Assembly: GCF_002938435.1 (NCBI RefSeq)
Contig: NZ_POQT01000015.1
Location: 1 to 64,000, forward strand
Origin: Blastococcus saxobsidens
GTDB taxonomy: Bacteria > Actinomycetota > Actinomycetes > Mycobacteriales > Geodermatophilaceae
DNA: 64,000 nt
Direction of reading: 5' to 3'
In this document: positions 45,654 through 55,147 of the stretch, one piece after another
How the letters are laid out: each line of letters starts with the position of its first letter
Position numbering within the stretch: the stretch's first letter is position 1
Program-made: the position numbers and the translations under genes
The notes under the pieces: generated by a model
What the model was told of the DNA's origin: nothing
Database searches by the model: none
Seen by the model: the letters and a program-made list of their open reading frames with translations, nothing else

Positions 45654-46852
45654 CTGACCCGGGCCAGCAACGAGGAGATCAGCGTGATCACCGCCGCGGT
45701 GAGGACGGCGGCTTGCACGTTCACGGCATCCGCGATCAGCCCGTCGAGCAGAGCGGCGGCCGGCCGGGTGCCCAGGAAGGCCAGCCCCCACAGGGCCATC
45801 ACCCGGCCGCGCAATTCGTCGGGCACCCGGCGCTGGATGCGCGTGGTCAGGACGACGGTGGCCAGGATGAAGCCCGTGCCGGCCACCACGAAACCTGCAG
45901 TGGCCGAGCCGACCGCAGGACTCAGGGCGACCACGACCAGGCCCGCGGCCAGAACCCAGAAGCCGTAGACGCCCAGCGGTCGGAGCGTCACCACCTTCCG
46001 GAGCGGTCGCAGGGCGACGACGGCGATCACGGCGCCGACACCGAAGGCGGTGGCGAACAGTCCCACCGTCTCGTCGCCGCCCCCCAACCCGGCTGCGAGC
46101 GCCGGAGTCAGCGTCAGCACCGGGTCGGCGCCGAAGGACACCGCGGCTCCGCCGAGCATGAGCATGGCCGCCTTGCGGTCGGCCCTCAGGTACCTGAACC
46201 CACCGAGGATGCGGACCCGGGCGCTGGGTCTGGCCGCCGCCCGTGGCTTGATGGCCAACAGGATGACGGCGAATGCCAGGTGCGCCGGTCCTGCGACCGC
46301 GAACGCCAGCGCGGGTCCCCCCAGCACTAGCAGGCCGGCGCCGAGGGCCGGACCGATCGTTCGGCCCAGGCTGGGTGCCACGGCGTTGAGCGCGAGCGCC
46401 TGCTCGAGATCACGAGCCGGCACCAGCGCAGGCACCATGGCCTGCATCGGCGGCATGCTCAACGCCCATCCCGTACCGGCGAGGAAGACCGCCACCAGGA
46501 GCACGGCCTCGCCGCCGAAGCCCTTCGTCCCACGGACGAGCAGCAACGTCGCCAGCATCACCACCGTGACACCGGACATCACCCGCCCGGCGATGAGGAG
46601 CCGACGGCGGTCGATCCGGTCGGTCAGCGCACCGGCCCAGAGGGAGAACAGCAGCATGGGCACGAACTGCGCGGTGCTGACGGCACCGACCATGAGGTTC
46701 GATCCGGTGAGGTCGTACATCAGCACGGCAGCGGCGATGTTCTGCACCCACATGCCGCAGGTGGAGACCACCTTGCCGCCGAGGAAACCCCCGAACATCG
46801 GATCTCGCAGGAGCGCCAGTGCCCCCCGGGGTGGTCCCGGCTCGTCCGTCAT
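45638..46852 (-). CDS. MFS transporter, EntS/MFS_3-like
   Basis: A 404-residue carrier. LRDPMFGGFLGGKVVSTCGM, WVQNIAAAVLMYDLTGSNLM and GALTDRIDRRRLLIAGRVMS are typical of the EntS-like exporter group. QRRVPDELRGRVMALWGLAF is the C-terminal motif. ATG 46852 is chosen because alignable sequence starts there; ATG/GTG codons up to 47002 would add an untypical 50-residue leader crossing an operator-like site. Converges with the preceding MFS gene. Substrate unknown. Confidence 0.86.
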   Translation of the reverse strand: MTDEPGPPRGALALLRDPMFGGFLGGKVVSTCGMWVQNIAAAVLMYDLTGSNLMVGAVSTAQFVPMLLFSLWAGALTDRIDRRRLLIAGRVMSGVTVVMLATLLLVRGTKGFGGEAVLLVAVFLAGTGWALSMPPMQAMVPALVPARDLEQALALNAVAPSLGRTIGPALGAGLLVLGGPALAFAVAGPAHLAFAVILLAIKPRAAARPSARVRILGGFRYLRADRKAAMLMLGGAAVSFGADPVLTLTPALAAGLGGGDETVGLFATAFGVGAVIAVVALRPLRKVVTLRPLGVYGFWVLAAGLVVVALSPAVGSATAGFVVAGTGFILATVVLTTRIQRRVPDELRGRVMALWGLAFLGTRPAAALLDGLIADAVNVQAAVLTAAVITLISSLLARVSYVER

Positions 46853-47013
46853 CGTGTGCAGGCCAAGCCGCGCCGCCTTCCGGACGGGATGGTCGTCGGT
46901 GTCTCGCAGGGTGAACCTACCCAGCACGGCGCTGACGCCTTGTCGGGAGCGGTACGCACGCCCCTGGGCACAACACGCTGGTGCGGCCATGGGGCTGGTC
47001 ACCTATGTACGCC

Positions 47014-47025
47014 TATGTATACAGT
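47014..47025. promoter_or_regulatory. GTATACA operator A, upstream of the MFS gene at 47133
   Basis: TGTATACA (47016-47023) is a perfect palindrome in the context CCTATGTATACAGTC, with a second TATGTA half-site eight to ten bases upstream. It lies in the 280-bp gap between divergent MFS genes. It is one of four matching sites in the region (see 48373, 52262 and 63468). Confidence 0.65.
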
Positions 47026-47132
47026 CAGGTGTCGCCCGACGAAGGAGTGCCGGTGCCCTGCCCGACGTCCACCGGTCCTGATGGTCTCCGGGCTGCGCCC
47101 TGCTGCGCGGTACCGGCGAGCGAGGCCCGGCC

Positions 47133-48350
47133 GTGAGGCTCCGGCGCGGCAGGACGCCGGCGGGGAGGCCGGAAGGCGACGAGCGTGGCGAGCACCGCGC
47201 CCGCCGTGCTGACCGTGACACGCTGGCGCTCTCGACCCTGGCCGTGTTGTTCGCCTCGGCGCTCGGCCTGTCGAGTGTCGCCCTTCCGTTGCGCGCTCTC
47301 GACGCCGGACACGGCGCGGGGATCATCGGACTCCTCGTGGCGCTGTCCGCCTTCGTCCAGATCGTCACCCGGTCGCGGTTGGGCGCGGTGATGCGCCGCG
47401 TTCCGGACAGCGTGCTCCTGGCGTTCGCGCCGGTCGCACTGGCCCTCTGCTTCGCGGTTGTGCTGGCATCACCGTCCGTGGCTTCGCTGGCGGTGGGCTG
47501 GGTCCTGCTCGCCCTCGCTCGGGCCTGCTTCTGGACGGCGGGGCAGACTCATGCGGTCCGGGGGCGGAGCAGCTCGTTGCGCGGCATGGCGAGGCTCAAC
47601 TTCTGGGGCAGCCTCGGCGCACTGGTCGGTCCGGTCCTCGCCGGCGTGCTCGCCGAGTCCGGGATCGAGACTGCGCTCGTCACCGGCATCGCGCTGGCGG
47701 GGTTGGGGATCGCACCCTCCCTGGCGCTCGAGCGGTACCCGCCTTTCGCGAAGCGGCAGGCGAAGGCCAAGGGGGCCATCTGGCGCCGTCCGGGCGTCGA
47801 CGCGGCCTGTTACTCCGGCGCCACCGCGGGCGCGTGGCGTGGACTGATGGACGGCTACGTCCCGGTCGTCCTGGAGGCGGCTCGCCACTCGTCGACCACG
47901 ATCGGGGCCCTGGTGTCGGTGGCCAATGCGACGTCCGTCGTCGGCACGGTCGTCATCGGCAAGCTGCGGGCGAGCTGGACCGCTCCCACGTTCGTGCTGT
48001 CGACGCTCGCCGCGGGCCTCGGCCTCGCGGTGCTCGGTTACGTCTCCGGTTCGGTCCCCGTCGCCGCCCTTGCGCTCGGCCTGTCGGGACTGGGTGCGGG
48101 GGTCATCCAGACTCTCGGGCCGGCGCTGGCGGCGACGTCCGTGGGGGAACAGGAGAAGGGGGAAGTCATGGCGGCCTACGGCACCGTGCGCACGTCAGCG
48201 ATGTTCCTCGCGCCGCTGGCCGTAGCGGGCGGGATCGTCGTCGTGCCGATCCCACTCGCGCTGCTGATCGTGGGCGCCGGCCTGGCGTTGCCGTCCTTCG
48301 CCGTAGGCTCGCTGAAGCGGGTGCCGGCTCCGGCCCCAACAGCTTCTTGA
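47133..48350 (+). CDS. MFS transporter of the putative catabolic regulon
   Basis: A 405-residue carrier with about twelve helices after a 30-residue Arg-rich start. GIIGLLVALSAFVQIVTRSR, ARACFWTAGQTHAVRG and MARLNFWGSLGALVGPVLAG are visible landmarks. GTG 47133 is the only plausible start, with a weak Shine-Dalgarno site. Operator A lies about 110 bp upstream and operator B directly downstream, so it is probably expressed with the cyclic-amide hydrolase. Direction and substrate unknown. Confidence 0.82.
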   Translation: MRLRRGRTPAGRPEGDERGEHRARRADRDTLALSTLAVLFASALGLSSVALPLRALDAGHGAGIIGLLVALSAFVQIVTRSRLGAVMRRVPDSVLLAFAPVALALCFAVVLASPSVASLAVGWVLLALARACFWTAGQTHAVRGRSSSLRGMARLNFWGSLGALVGPVLAGVLAESGIETALVTGIALAGLGIAPSLALERYPPFAKRQAKAKGAIWRRPGVDAACYSGATAGAWRGLMDGYVPVVLEAARHSSTTIGALVSVANATSVVGTVVIGKLRASWTAPTFVLSTLAAGLGLAVLGYVSGSVPVAALALGLSGLGAGVIQTLGPALAATSVGEQEKGEVMAAYGTVRTSAMFLAPLAVAGGIVVVPIPLALLIVGAGLALPSFAVGSLKRVPAPAPTAS

Positions 48351-48372
48351 CGCTCCGCGGGGGGTATGCAAG

Positions 48373-48380
48373 CGTATACA
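48373..48380. promoter_or_regulatory. GTATACA operator B, upstream of the amidohydrolase gene
   Basis: CGTATACA, with a GTATAC core at 48374-48379, followed by GACC. It lies 106 bp before the amidohydrolase start and just after the MFS stop. A TTGACG box (48347-48352) is too far from it for a standard promoter (22 bp). Confidence 0.6.
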
Positions 48381-48485
48381 GACCAGGATGGATCGGTCGC
48401 CGGCGACCGCAGTCAAGGCCGCGCCGGCATTCGTGAACTGGTGGACGCCGGCTGGCGTCCCTTCGTACGCGCCTAGGGAGAAACC

Positions 48486-49874
48486 GTGACAGACAACCAG
48501 TACGACCTCGTCGTCCGCTCCACCGAGATCTACACACCGGCCGGCCGCGTGAACGGCCAGATCGCGGTTCGTGGCGAGAAGATCGTCGGCATCCTCGGCC
48601 CGGAGGAGCCGGCCGCGGCACGCAAGACGATCGATGCAGGCACGAACCCGGTCATCCCCGGCCTGATCGACACGCACTGCCACTTCCGCGACCCGGGCTA
48701 CACGCACAAGGAGGACTACTACAACGGCACGATCGCCGCGGCCGCCGGCGGCGTGACCACGGTCTTCGACATGCCCAACGTCGACCCGCCGACGACCACC
48801 GTCGACCGGCTGAAGGCCCACCTCGAGAACGCCCAGTCCAAGGCAGTCGTGGACTTCGGGCACAACGCCTCGGGCGTCGTCCCGGAGAACATCAAGGGCC
48901 TGGCCGAGGCAGGCGCGACCGCGTTCAAGGTCTGGATGATGCAGGACATCGGCCGCGACTACCCGCACCCGCCCGGCACCTCGCTGACCAACCACGCGAT
49001 CCTCTACCGGGTGTTCGAGGAGGTCGCCGAGACCGGCCTGCCGCTCTACATCCATCCGCACGACCACAACCTCTACGAGCTGTTCGTCGAGCGGGCGCAG
49101 AAGCAGTGGGGCATGGACTTCCGCTCCTACGCGCGGGCGCTGCGCGGTGGCGACGGCGTCGTCCTCAACACCGCCATCTCGACCATCCTCGAGTTCCAGC
49201 GGTCGGTGGGCACCAAGCTGCACGTGCTGCACCTGTCCACCCGCGAGGGCGTTCGAATGGTCCGCGAGGCCAAGGCGCAGGGCCGGCCGATCACGGCCGA
49301 GGCCAACCCCTTCGCGATGTTCGTGACCAACGACTGGGCCAACATCGAGAAGAAGGGCCCGTACGCCCTCGGCTTCTGGGTGCCCGAGGAGGACAACCCC
49401 GCGATGTGGGGTGCGGTCGTCGACGGGACCATCGACGTCATCGGCAGCGACCATGGCCCACACACCAAGGAGGAGAAGGAGGTCGGTTGGACGGACATGT
49501 ACACCGCCCCCGGTGGCAGCCCGATGATCGAGCAGTACCTCCGCCTCATGCTGACCGAGGTGAACAAGGGCCGCCTCACCATGGAGCGGATCGTCGAGAT
49601 GACGTCCTCGAACCCTGCCAAGCTGACCGGCTTCTACGGCAAGAAGGGCGCCATCCAGGTCGGTGCCGACGCCGACCTGGTCGTCCTCGACATGGACCAC
49701 GAAGAGACGCTCCGGGCCGAGCACAGCCACTACCGGTGCGGCTGGATGCCGAGCGAGGACTTCGAGACCAAGGGCCGTCCGGTCAAGACCATCCTGCGCG
49801 GTCGCGTGATCATGGAGGACGGCAACGTCACCGCCGAGAAGGGCTCCGGTCAGCTGCTGCGCCCGCAGCGCTGA
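48486..49874 (+). CDS. Cyclic-amide hydrolase (dihydroorotase/allantoinase/hydantoinase family)
   Basis: A 462-residue amidohydrolase. PGLIDTHCHFRDPG supplies two metal histidines, FKVWMMQD the lysine expected to be carbamylated, LYIHPHDHN and LHVLHLSTREG further histidines, and VIGSDHGPHT the catalytic aspartate. These enzymes open cyclic amides or imides (hydantoin, dihydropyrimidine, allantoin). No pyrimidine-synthesis genes are nearby, so catabolism is likelier. GTG 48486 follows AGGGAG. Operator B upstream and a strong terminator downstream suggest its own transcript. Confidence 0.9.
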   Translation: MTDNQYDLVVRSTEIYTPAGRVNGQIAVRGEKIVGILGPEEPAAARKTIDAGTNPVIPGLIDTHCHFRDPGYTHKEDYYNGTIAAAAGGVTTVFDMPNVDPPTTTVDRLKAHLENAQSKAVVDFGHNASGVVPENIKGLAEAGATAFKVWMMQDIGRDYPHPPGTSLTNHAILYRVFEEVAETGLPLYIHPHDHNLYELFVERAQKQWGMDFRSYARALRGGDGVVLNTAISTILEFQRSVGTKLHVLHLSTREGVRMVREAKAQGRPITAEANPFAMFVTNDWANIEKKGPYALGFWVPEEDNPAMWGAVVDGTIDVIGSDHGPHTKEEKEVGWTDMYTAPGGSPMIEQYLRLMLTEVNKGRLTMERIVEMTSSNPAKLTGFYGKKGAIQVGADADLVVLDMDHEETLRAEHSHYRCGWMPSEDFETKGRPVKTILRGRVIMEDGNVTAEKGSGQLLRPQR

Positions 49875-49888
49875 GCCCAACGCCCACG

Positions 49889-49929
49889 GCGGGCGGTCGC
49901 ACCCCTGGCACGGGGTTGCGACCGCCCGC
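49889..49929 (+). terminator. Terminator after the amidohydrolase gene
   Basis: GCGGGCGGTCGC (49889-49900) pairs with GCGACCGCCCGC (49918-49929), and ACCCC (49901-49905) with GGGGT (49912-49916), leaving one bulged T and a six-base loop. A 17-pair stem starting 15 bases after the stop. Confidence 0.85.
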
Positions 49930-50007
49930 TCGTCGTGTCGGCCCACCTCGTCCGGCGCGCGCGGAAGCCGCCGCGATCGGGTTCGACGTGCCATGGGGGC
50001 TGCCGAG

Positions 50008-51413
50008 TCAGGCGGGTCCGGTTCGCACGGAGGCCCCGCGTCCCCGTCGGCCCGGCAGCACGAGGCTGAGCAGGGCGGTCGCGACCCAGACCGCGGCGCC
50101 GGTCGCGCCGGCGACGACGAACCCCTGTCCGGTCGGCAGCGCATCGCCGGACGGTGTGTACAGCTGCAGGACCGCGGCGCTCAGTACGCTTCCCATCGAG
50201 AACCCCGCCATCCGCAGAACCTGGTTGAACCCCATGGCGCTTCCGCTCTCCGAGGGGGTACCGCGGCCAGGATGAGTCCGGGCAGGGCGGCGAAGGTGCA
50301 GCCGACCCCGAGTCCCGTGAGCCCCATCGCCGCGAACACCGGCCAGAGAGAGTCGTGCGCGACGGTGAACAGGGACGCGCCGGCAAGGGCCGTCACGGCC
50401 CCCAGGGGTAGCACGGCCCGCGGGCCGATCCGGCGGCCGATCAGTGCGGCGCATCGGCTGCCACCGACGCTGGCCAGGGAGAACGGCAGCAGGGTCAGGC
50501 CGGCTACGACCACCGAGGCGCCGAACCCGTATCCCGCTGCGGTCGGTGTCTGCACCAGCCGGATGACGATCGAGAACAGCAGATACATGCCGATACCGGT
50601 CAGGATCCCGGTGACGGCCGCGGTGAGTACCGGACGGTGACGCAGGAGCCGGACGTCGACCAGTGGGACGGCGGTGCGCAGCTCCTGGCGAACCCAGACG
50701 ACCAGCGCGATCAGGGAGCCGGCCGCCAGCGCCGGCAGCTGCCAGGAGGCCACCCCCCACTGCGGCCCCTGGCTGAGCAGGACGAGGACGCCGGCCAGTC
50801 CGGCCCCCAGCAGCAGCGCCCCGAGCACATCGAAGCGCTGCGCGGGTCCTTCGGGCGGCGCAGGCAGGATCCAGATCGTCAGGAGCGCCGCGACGGCGCA
50901 CAGCGCCGCCCCCAGCCAGAAACCCGCAGACAGCCCGAAGAGGTCCGTCAGCAGCCCCGTCACCGGAAAACCGAACCCGACTCCGGCCGTCGTCGTGATC
51001 GACAGCATCGCGACGGCCGACCGAGCCCGGTGCACCGGCACGTGGTCCAGGGCGGTCACCACCGCGAGGGCGGACAGTCCCATGGCGAGGCCCTGGAGGG
51101 CCCGCCCGGCCAGCAGTGTGGGAAAGCCGAGCGGCAGGGCCGCCAGGACACAGCCGGCCAGCACCACGAGCAGGACGCCGACGACGGCCTTCTTCCGCCA
51201 GGGTCCGTCTCCCAGCCGTCCCAGGCCCGGCGTGGTCACCGCGGCCACGAGCAGCGTGACGGTGAGCGCCCACTGTGCAGCCGTGGGGGAGACCCCGTAC
51301 TCGTGGGCGATGGTGGGGATCAGGGGGACGCCGAGACTGGCGACGAGGGCGGCCACCGTCACCACGAACACCAGGGGCGGCACGAGGGCACGGCTGCGGA
51401 CCGGTTCTCGCAT
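50008..51413 (-). pseudogene. MFS transporter (DHA2 type) with a frameshift near the 3' end
   Basis: The main frame (ATG 51413 downstream) encodes a carrier starting MREPVRSRALVPPLVFVVTV with LGRLGDGPWRKKAVVGVLLV and LSITTTAGVGFGFPVTGLL. At LILAAVPP it leaves the family and stops at 50181. The neighbouring frame continues exactly where it should, ESGSAMGFNQVLRMAGFSMG, to TGA at 50008. The switch lies at a run of five G at 50254-50258. Restoring one frame gives a roughly 468-residue protein. Either a sequencing slip or a recent natural lesion. Neighbours suggest it belongs to the catabolic locus. Confidence 0.82.
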
Positions 51414-51481
51414 GCGTCCCTCCGCTCTCGCGGTATGGCGCCCGGAGAACGGGGCGGCCGGCCGCTCCGGGGAGGTGCCGG

Positions 51482-52120
51482 TCAGAACACCGACACCATG
51501 ACGTCACGGCCTCCGATCGAGAGGTCGGGGCAGGCGCTCAGGGCGACGAGGCAGTCCATCTCGGCGCGGAAGGTGACATAGGCCCCGTCGCCGTCCGGCG
51601 GGCGGAGCCGGCTGTTCGTCATGTGGCCCGACACGGCGTCGATGGACATGTGCTGGAAGATGTTGAGCGGGCTCGGGATGTCCTCGGGGGCGATCCCGTG
51701 CGGCTGGAGCGTCCGGCTCAGGTTCTCCCAGCAGCCGTGGTCGGGCAGTTCCTCCCACGAGATGTCCCGCAGGAACGACTCCTTCATCAGACCCTTGCGG
51801 AAGGCCAGCTCGTGCACCTGCCGGCTGCACATGCCCTTCTGCATGTCGTGGGTGCCCTCGAAGGTGTCCTCGGTGATCGTCATCATCACCTGGTTCGACT
51901 TCGAGTAGAGGACGTGGCCCGCCGTCACGAACAGCGTGTTCTGGTTGGTCTTCGTGCGCGCCTGGTCGAAGCGGTGGCGCAGGTCGTGTGCGTCGAAGAC
52001 GACGAAGTCGACGATGGTCCAGCCGCGCACCCGGATGCTCCGACCCGCAGGGACACTGGTCGACCACCCGGTGTTCCGGGGGACCACGATCTCCCGGTGG
52101 TTCTCCGTGGCGCTGCTCAT
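51482..52120 (-). CDS. DUF1989 (urea carboxylase-associated) family protein
   Basis: A 212-residue DUF1989 protein. VVFDAHDLRHRFDQARTKTN, GHVLYSKSNQVMMTITEDT, GTHDMQKGMCS and SPLNIFQHMSIDAVSGHM are typical. Family members accompany urea amidolyase and other nitrogen-scavenging genes; the reaction is unclear, but conserved His and Cys residues suggest metal binding. ATG 52120 has a strong GGAGGAG upstream. It is divergent from the ABC operon across the region with operator C and could share its control. Confidence 0.88.
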   Translation of the reverse strand: MSSATENHREIVVPRNTGWSTSVPAGRSIRVRGWTIVDFVVFDAHDLRHRFDQARTKTNQNTLFVTAGHVLYSKSNQVMMTITEDTFEGTHDMQKGMCSRQVHELAFRKGLMKESFLRDISWEELPDHGCWENLSRTLQPHGIAPEDIPSPLNIFQHMSIDAVSGHMTNSRLRPPDGDGAYVTFRAEMDCLVALSACPDLSIGGRDVMVSVF

Positions 52121-52244
52121 GGGGCACTCCTCCGGTATCCGGGCGGCACCGCCGGGCGGTCCCGGCAGACCCTGACGGGACCGCCGCAGGCACCGAGGCC
52201 ATGCCTGTTCGACCCGACTCGTCCGTTGCGTGCGGGCCAGGCTA

Positions 52245-52273
52245 TTGACCTTGCGTCCAGTTGTATACATAGT
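52245..52273 (+). promoter_or_regulatory. Promoter with GTATACA operator C, upstream of the ABC operon
   Basis: TTGACC (52245-52250) and CATAGT (52268-52273) are separated by exactly 17 bp. The palindrome TGTATACA (52262-52269) overlaps the end of the spacer and the start of the -10. Binding there would block RNA polymerase. The binding-protein start lies 74 bp after the -10. Confidence 0.75.
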
Positions 52274-52346
52274 GATGTCCATCTCACGCACACCTGCCGG
52301 CGCGGGCGTCGGCCCCAGGACATCCTCGATGAAGGAAGTGATCCGA

Positions 52347-53396
52347 GTGCACGTTGGACCCGCACGGAACCAGCGGCGAGGGGGCCGAGGCGCCCTCGTC
52401 GCGACGCTCACGCTCGTCGCCCTGGTGGCGACCGCGTGTGGCGGTTCGTCGGACGACGGCGGCGGCGGAGGGGGAGGGGGAGGGGGCGCCGACAGCGCCG
52501 ACGGCGGCGACCTCGGCACGCTGAAGGTCGTCACCGTCGTGCCCAACTCGCTGCTGTTCATCGGCGTCCAGGCCGCCGAGCAGCTCGGCACCTGGGAGGG
52601 CACCGGCCTCGAGGTCGAGGTCATCAACGGCACCTCACCGACGGCCGGCCAGATCATGGCCTCAGGTGAAGCCGACATCGGGCTGATGGACGGGAACCGG
52701 GCTGCCGCCAACATCACGCAGGGCCTCGACGCCACGATCATGGGCTCGGCCATCTCCCCCTGGGTGCAGTACATCATCGCTAGCAGCGAGTCAGGCGCCA
52801 CGGAACTCGAGGACCTCAAGGGCGGTACGTTCGGCACCTCGGGTGAGGGCTCTGGCGGCCACTACGCGACGTACAAGGTGGCCGAGGATCTCGGCTGGTC
52901 CGAGGACGAGTGGACGGCAACCCCGCTCGGGAACCTCGAGTCACTGCGCGCCGCCCTGGCGTCGGGCTCCATCGACGCGTTCGCCTGGAGCAGCACCACG
53001 GCCTTCAGCCTCGAAGAGCGGGGCGAGGGCGTCGTGCTGGAGTCAGCCGTCGACTACGTCGGCCCGAACCTCTTCGAGTCGTTCGCCGTCATGAACGACG
53101 TGGCCGAGGAGCGCCCCGAGGCCTTGCGTGTCTTCTTCGAGGGCTACTACGACGCCATCGAGCGGATCCAGGAGGACCCGCAGCTGGCCATCGACGTGCT
53201 CGTCAACGAGTGGGACGTGGACCCGCAGGCGGCAGAACGGGCCGTCGAGGCTGACGTCCCGCTCCTCTCCACGACGGGCGAGGTCTCCGAGGAGGAACTC
53301 CAAGGAGTCGCCGAGGCGGTCACCTTCGCCACCGGCGCCGAGGCTCCCGACCCGAGTGAGTTCTACGAGTACTGGCAGGACGTCCTCGAGGGCTGA
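52347..53396 (+). CDS. NitT/TauT-type ABC substrate-binding lipoprotein
   Basis: A 349-residue exported binding protein of the NMT1/SsuA class. A basic start and hydrophobic helix end near VATAC, and a glycine-rich linker follows. The body has LKVVTVVPNSLLFIGVQAAE, NGTSPTAGQIMASGEADIGL, LEDLKGGTFGTSGEGSGGHY and LESLRAALASGSIDAFAWSS. GTG 52347 is preferred because AAGGAAG lies nine bases before it; ATG 52329 is an alternative. Family ligands are sulfonates, nitrate, thiamine precursors or aromatic acids; the ligand here is unknown. Confidence 0.9.
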   Translation: MHVGPARNQRRGGRGALVATLTLVALVATACGGSSDDGGGGGGGGGGADSADGGDLGTLKVVTVVPNSLLFIGVQAAEQLGTWEGTGLEVEVINGTSPTAGQIMASGEADIGLMDGNRAAANITQGLDATIMGSAISPWVQYIIASSESGATELEDLKGGTFGTSGEGSGGHYATYKVAEDLGWSEDEWTATPLGNLESLRAALASGSIDAFAWSSTTAFSLEERGEGVVLESAVDYVGPNLFESFAVMNDVAEERPEALRVFFEGYYDAIERIQEDPQLAIDVLVNEWDVDPQAAERAVEADVPLLSTTGEVSEEELQGVAEAVTFATGAEAPDPSEFYEYWQDVLEG

Positions 53397-53440
53397 TCCC
53401 ACCTCCCACGACCCACCACGACGACGAGGCGGTGCGACAG

Positions 53441-54265
53441 ATGGCAGTTCCCTCCGTGTACGCCGGCCGGCTCGGGGCCTCCACCCGGACCCGCCGGGGG
53501 ACGTCGCGCGCGGAGGCCAGAGTCTGGCGCACCGCCTTCATCGTCGGCGTGGTGGTCCTGTGGGAGCTGCTCGCCAGGACGGGCGTGATCGACGAGCGCT
53601 TCGCCTCGAAGCCCTCGTCGATCGTGATGGCAGTCCCGCCTCTGCTCTCGGACCCGCAGGTCCTGGAGGCGTTGGGCATGACGCTCTACGCGGTTGGTGC
53701 CAGCTTCGCCATCGGCACGGCGGGCGGCATGCTGGTCGGCGTCATCTTGGGGCTGCAACCGATGCTGCGCACTGCGTACTTCCCGATCGTCATGATGCTG
53801 CTGGGCACGCCGAAGTCGCTGTTCCTCCCCGTGATCATGCTGTTCTTCGGGCTGGGCGTGGAGTCGGCGATCGTCTTCGGATCGATCCTCACCTTCGTCC
53901 ACGTGACCGTGAACGTCGTCGCCGGCGTCGACCTGGTCGAGCCGAAGCACCTGATGGTGGCGAAGGCATACCGGGCCAGCCGGTGGAAGCGGTTCAGACA
54001 CGTGATCCTCCCCGGCGCCTCCCCGGGGCTGTTCACCGCCATCTGGCACGGATTGCGCAACGGCTTCACCGGTGTGGTCATCGCGCAGCTGTTCACGGCC
54101 ACGGCGGGCATCGGCTATCTGGTCCGCGTGTACAGCAACAACTTCCAGACCGACCGAGCACTCACGCTCATCCTCATGGTGTCGCTCGTGCTGATCCTCG
54201 TCGGCACGGGCTGGAACCACGTCGAGAAGCGGCTGACCAGCTGGCGCCCGGACGCGACGCAGTGA
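53441..54265 (+). CDS. ABC permease, NitT/TauT type (first)
   Basis: A 274-residue permease with about six helices. SKPSSIVMAVPPLL is the usual pre-helix segment, and the EAA-type loop is MVAKAYRASRWKRFRHVILP, followed by GLFTAIWHGLRNGFTGVVIA. ATG 53441 is chosen; GTG 53432 is an in-frame alternative. A second permease follows the ATPase, so the transporter is probably a heterodimer. Confidence 0.9.
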   Translation: MAVPSVYAGRLGASTRTRRGTSRAEARVWRTAFIVGVVVLWELLARTGVIDERFASKPSSIVMAVPPLLSDPQVLEALGMTLYAVGASFAIGTAGGMLVGVILGLQPMLRTAYFPIVMMLLGTPKSLFLPVIMLFFGLGVESAIVFGSILTFVHVTVNVVAGVDLVEPKHLMVAKAYRASRWKRFRHVILPGASPGLFTAIWHGLRNGFTGVVIAQLFTATAGIGYLVRVYSNNFQTDRALTLILMVSLVLILVGTGWNHVEKRLTSWRPDATQ

Positions 54266-54341
54266 CCGTCGTCGCCCGGCACGAGTTCCGCACCCGGGTT
54301 GGTCCCCGCGGCCACGAGAGAATCACAGGAAGGCGGACGTC

Positions 54342-55142
54342 ATGACCGACTTGCGTGTCGAGGGCCTGCAGGTCGCCTACGAGACCCGGCCGGGCGAGCG
54401 TCTCGTCGCCTGCCAGGACATCAGTCTGACCGTCGCGTCGGGCGAGTTCGTGACGATCATCGGCCCCAGTGGGTGCGGCAAGTCCACGGTGCTGCACTGC
54501 ATGGGAGGTCTGCTCCCGCCGACCCAGGGCCGCGTCCTCTTCGGCGGGGACGAGGTCGTCCAGCCCAATCCGCACAACGCGGCCTTCGTCTTCCAGGACT
54601 ACAGCCTCTTCCCGTGGAAGAACATCCTGGAGAACGTCGGTATGGGTCTGACCTTTGCGGGAGCGGGCAAGACCGAGATCGCCGGCAAGGCAGCCGAGAA
54701 GCTCGACTTCGTCGGCCTGGGCGAGTTCGCCCACGCGCTGCCGCGGGAGCTGTCCGGCGGCATGCAGCAGCGGGTGGCCGTGGCGCGTGCGCTGGCGATG
54801 GAACCGCGCGTCCTGCTCATGGACGAGCCGTTCGGTGCTCTCGACGAGCAGTCCCGGCGCACCCTTGGCTCGGACATGGCCCGCATCCTGGAGCAGACCC
54901 AGCGCAGCGTCGTACTCATCACGCACAGCCTGGACGAGGCCATCTTCTGGGCCGACCGGATCATCGTGATGTCGGCACGGCCCGGGACCATCATCGAGGA
55001 GATCGAGGTCAAAGCGCCGCGGCCGCGTGACTTGTCGATGATGACCGAACCGGAGTTCCAGGCGATCCGCGTCCGGCTCTTCGACCTCATCCAGCTCCAA
55101 CAGGCCAAGAAGGCTCCGCAGCCCCTGGCCGGCGGGCGGTAG
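54342..55142 (+). CDS. ABC ATPase, NitT/TauT type
   Basis: A 266-residue ATPase. Walker A IIGPSGCGKSTVLHCMGGLL, VFQDYSLFPWKNILENV (Q-loop), signature LSGGMQQRVAVARALA, Walker B VLLMDEPFGALDEQ, switch histidine ITHSLDEAIFWADRI. Close to SsuB/TauB in layout. ATG 54342 follows CAGGAAGGCG. It ends in TAG, five bases before the second permease. Confidence 0.94.
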   Translation: MTDLRVEGLQVAYETRPGERLVACQDISLTVASGEFVTIIGPSGCGKSTVLHCMGGLLPPTQGRVLFGGDEVVQPNPHNAAFVFQDYSLFPWKNILENVGMGLTFAGAGKTEIAGKAAEKLDFVGLGEFAHALPRELSGGMQQRVAVARALAMEPRVLLMDEPFGALDEQSRRTLGSDMARILEQTQRSVVLITHSLDEAIFWADRIIVMSARPGTIIEEIEVKAPRPRDLSMMTEPEFQAIRVRLFDLIQLQQAKKAPQPLAGGR

Positions 55143-55147
55143 GCGAC

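Noticed and set aside
48347-48380. A TTGACG to TATACA promoter at operator B
   Set aside because: The spacing is 22 bp, too long for a sigma-70-type promoter, and TTGACG lies within the stop of the MFS gene. The operator is kept, the promoter is not called.
48486-49874. Dihydroorotase of pyrimidine synthesis (pyrC)
   Set aside because: Length and motifs fit the wider cyclic-amidohydrolase family, but no pyr genes are adjacent and the regulatory site ties it to the catabolic locus.
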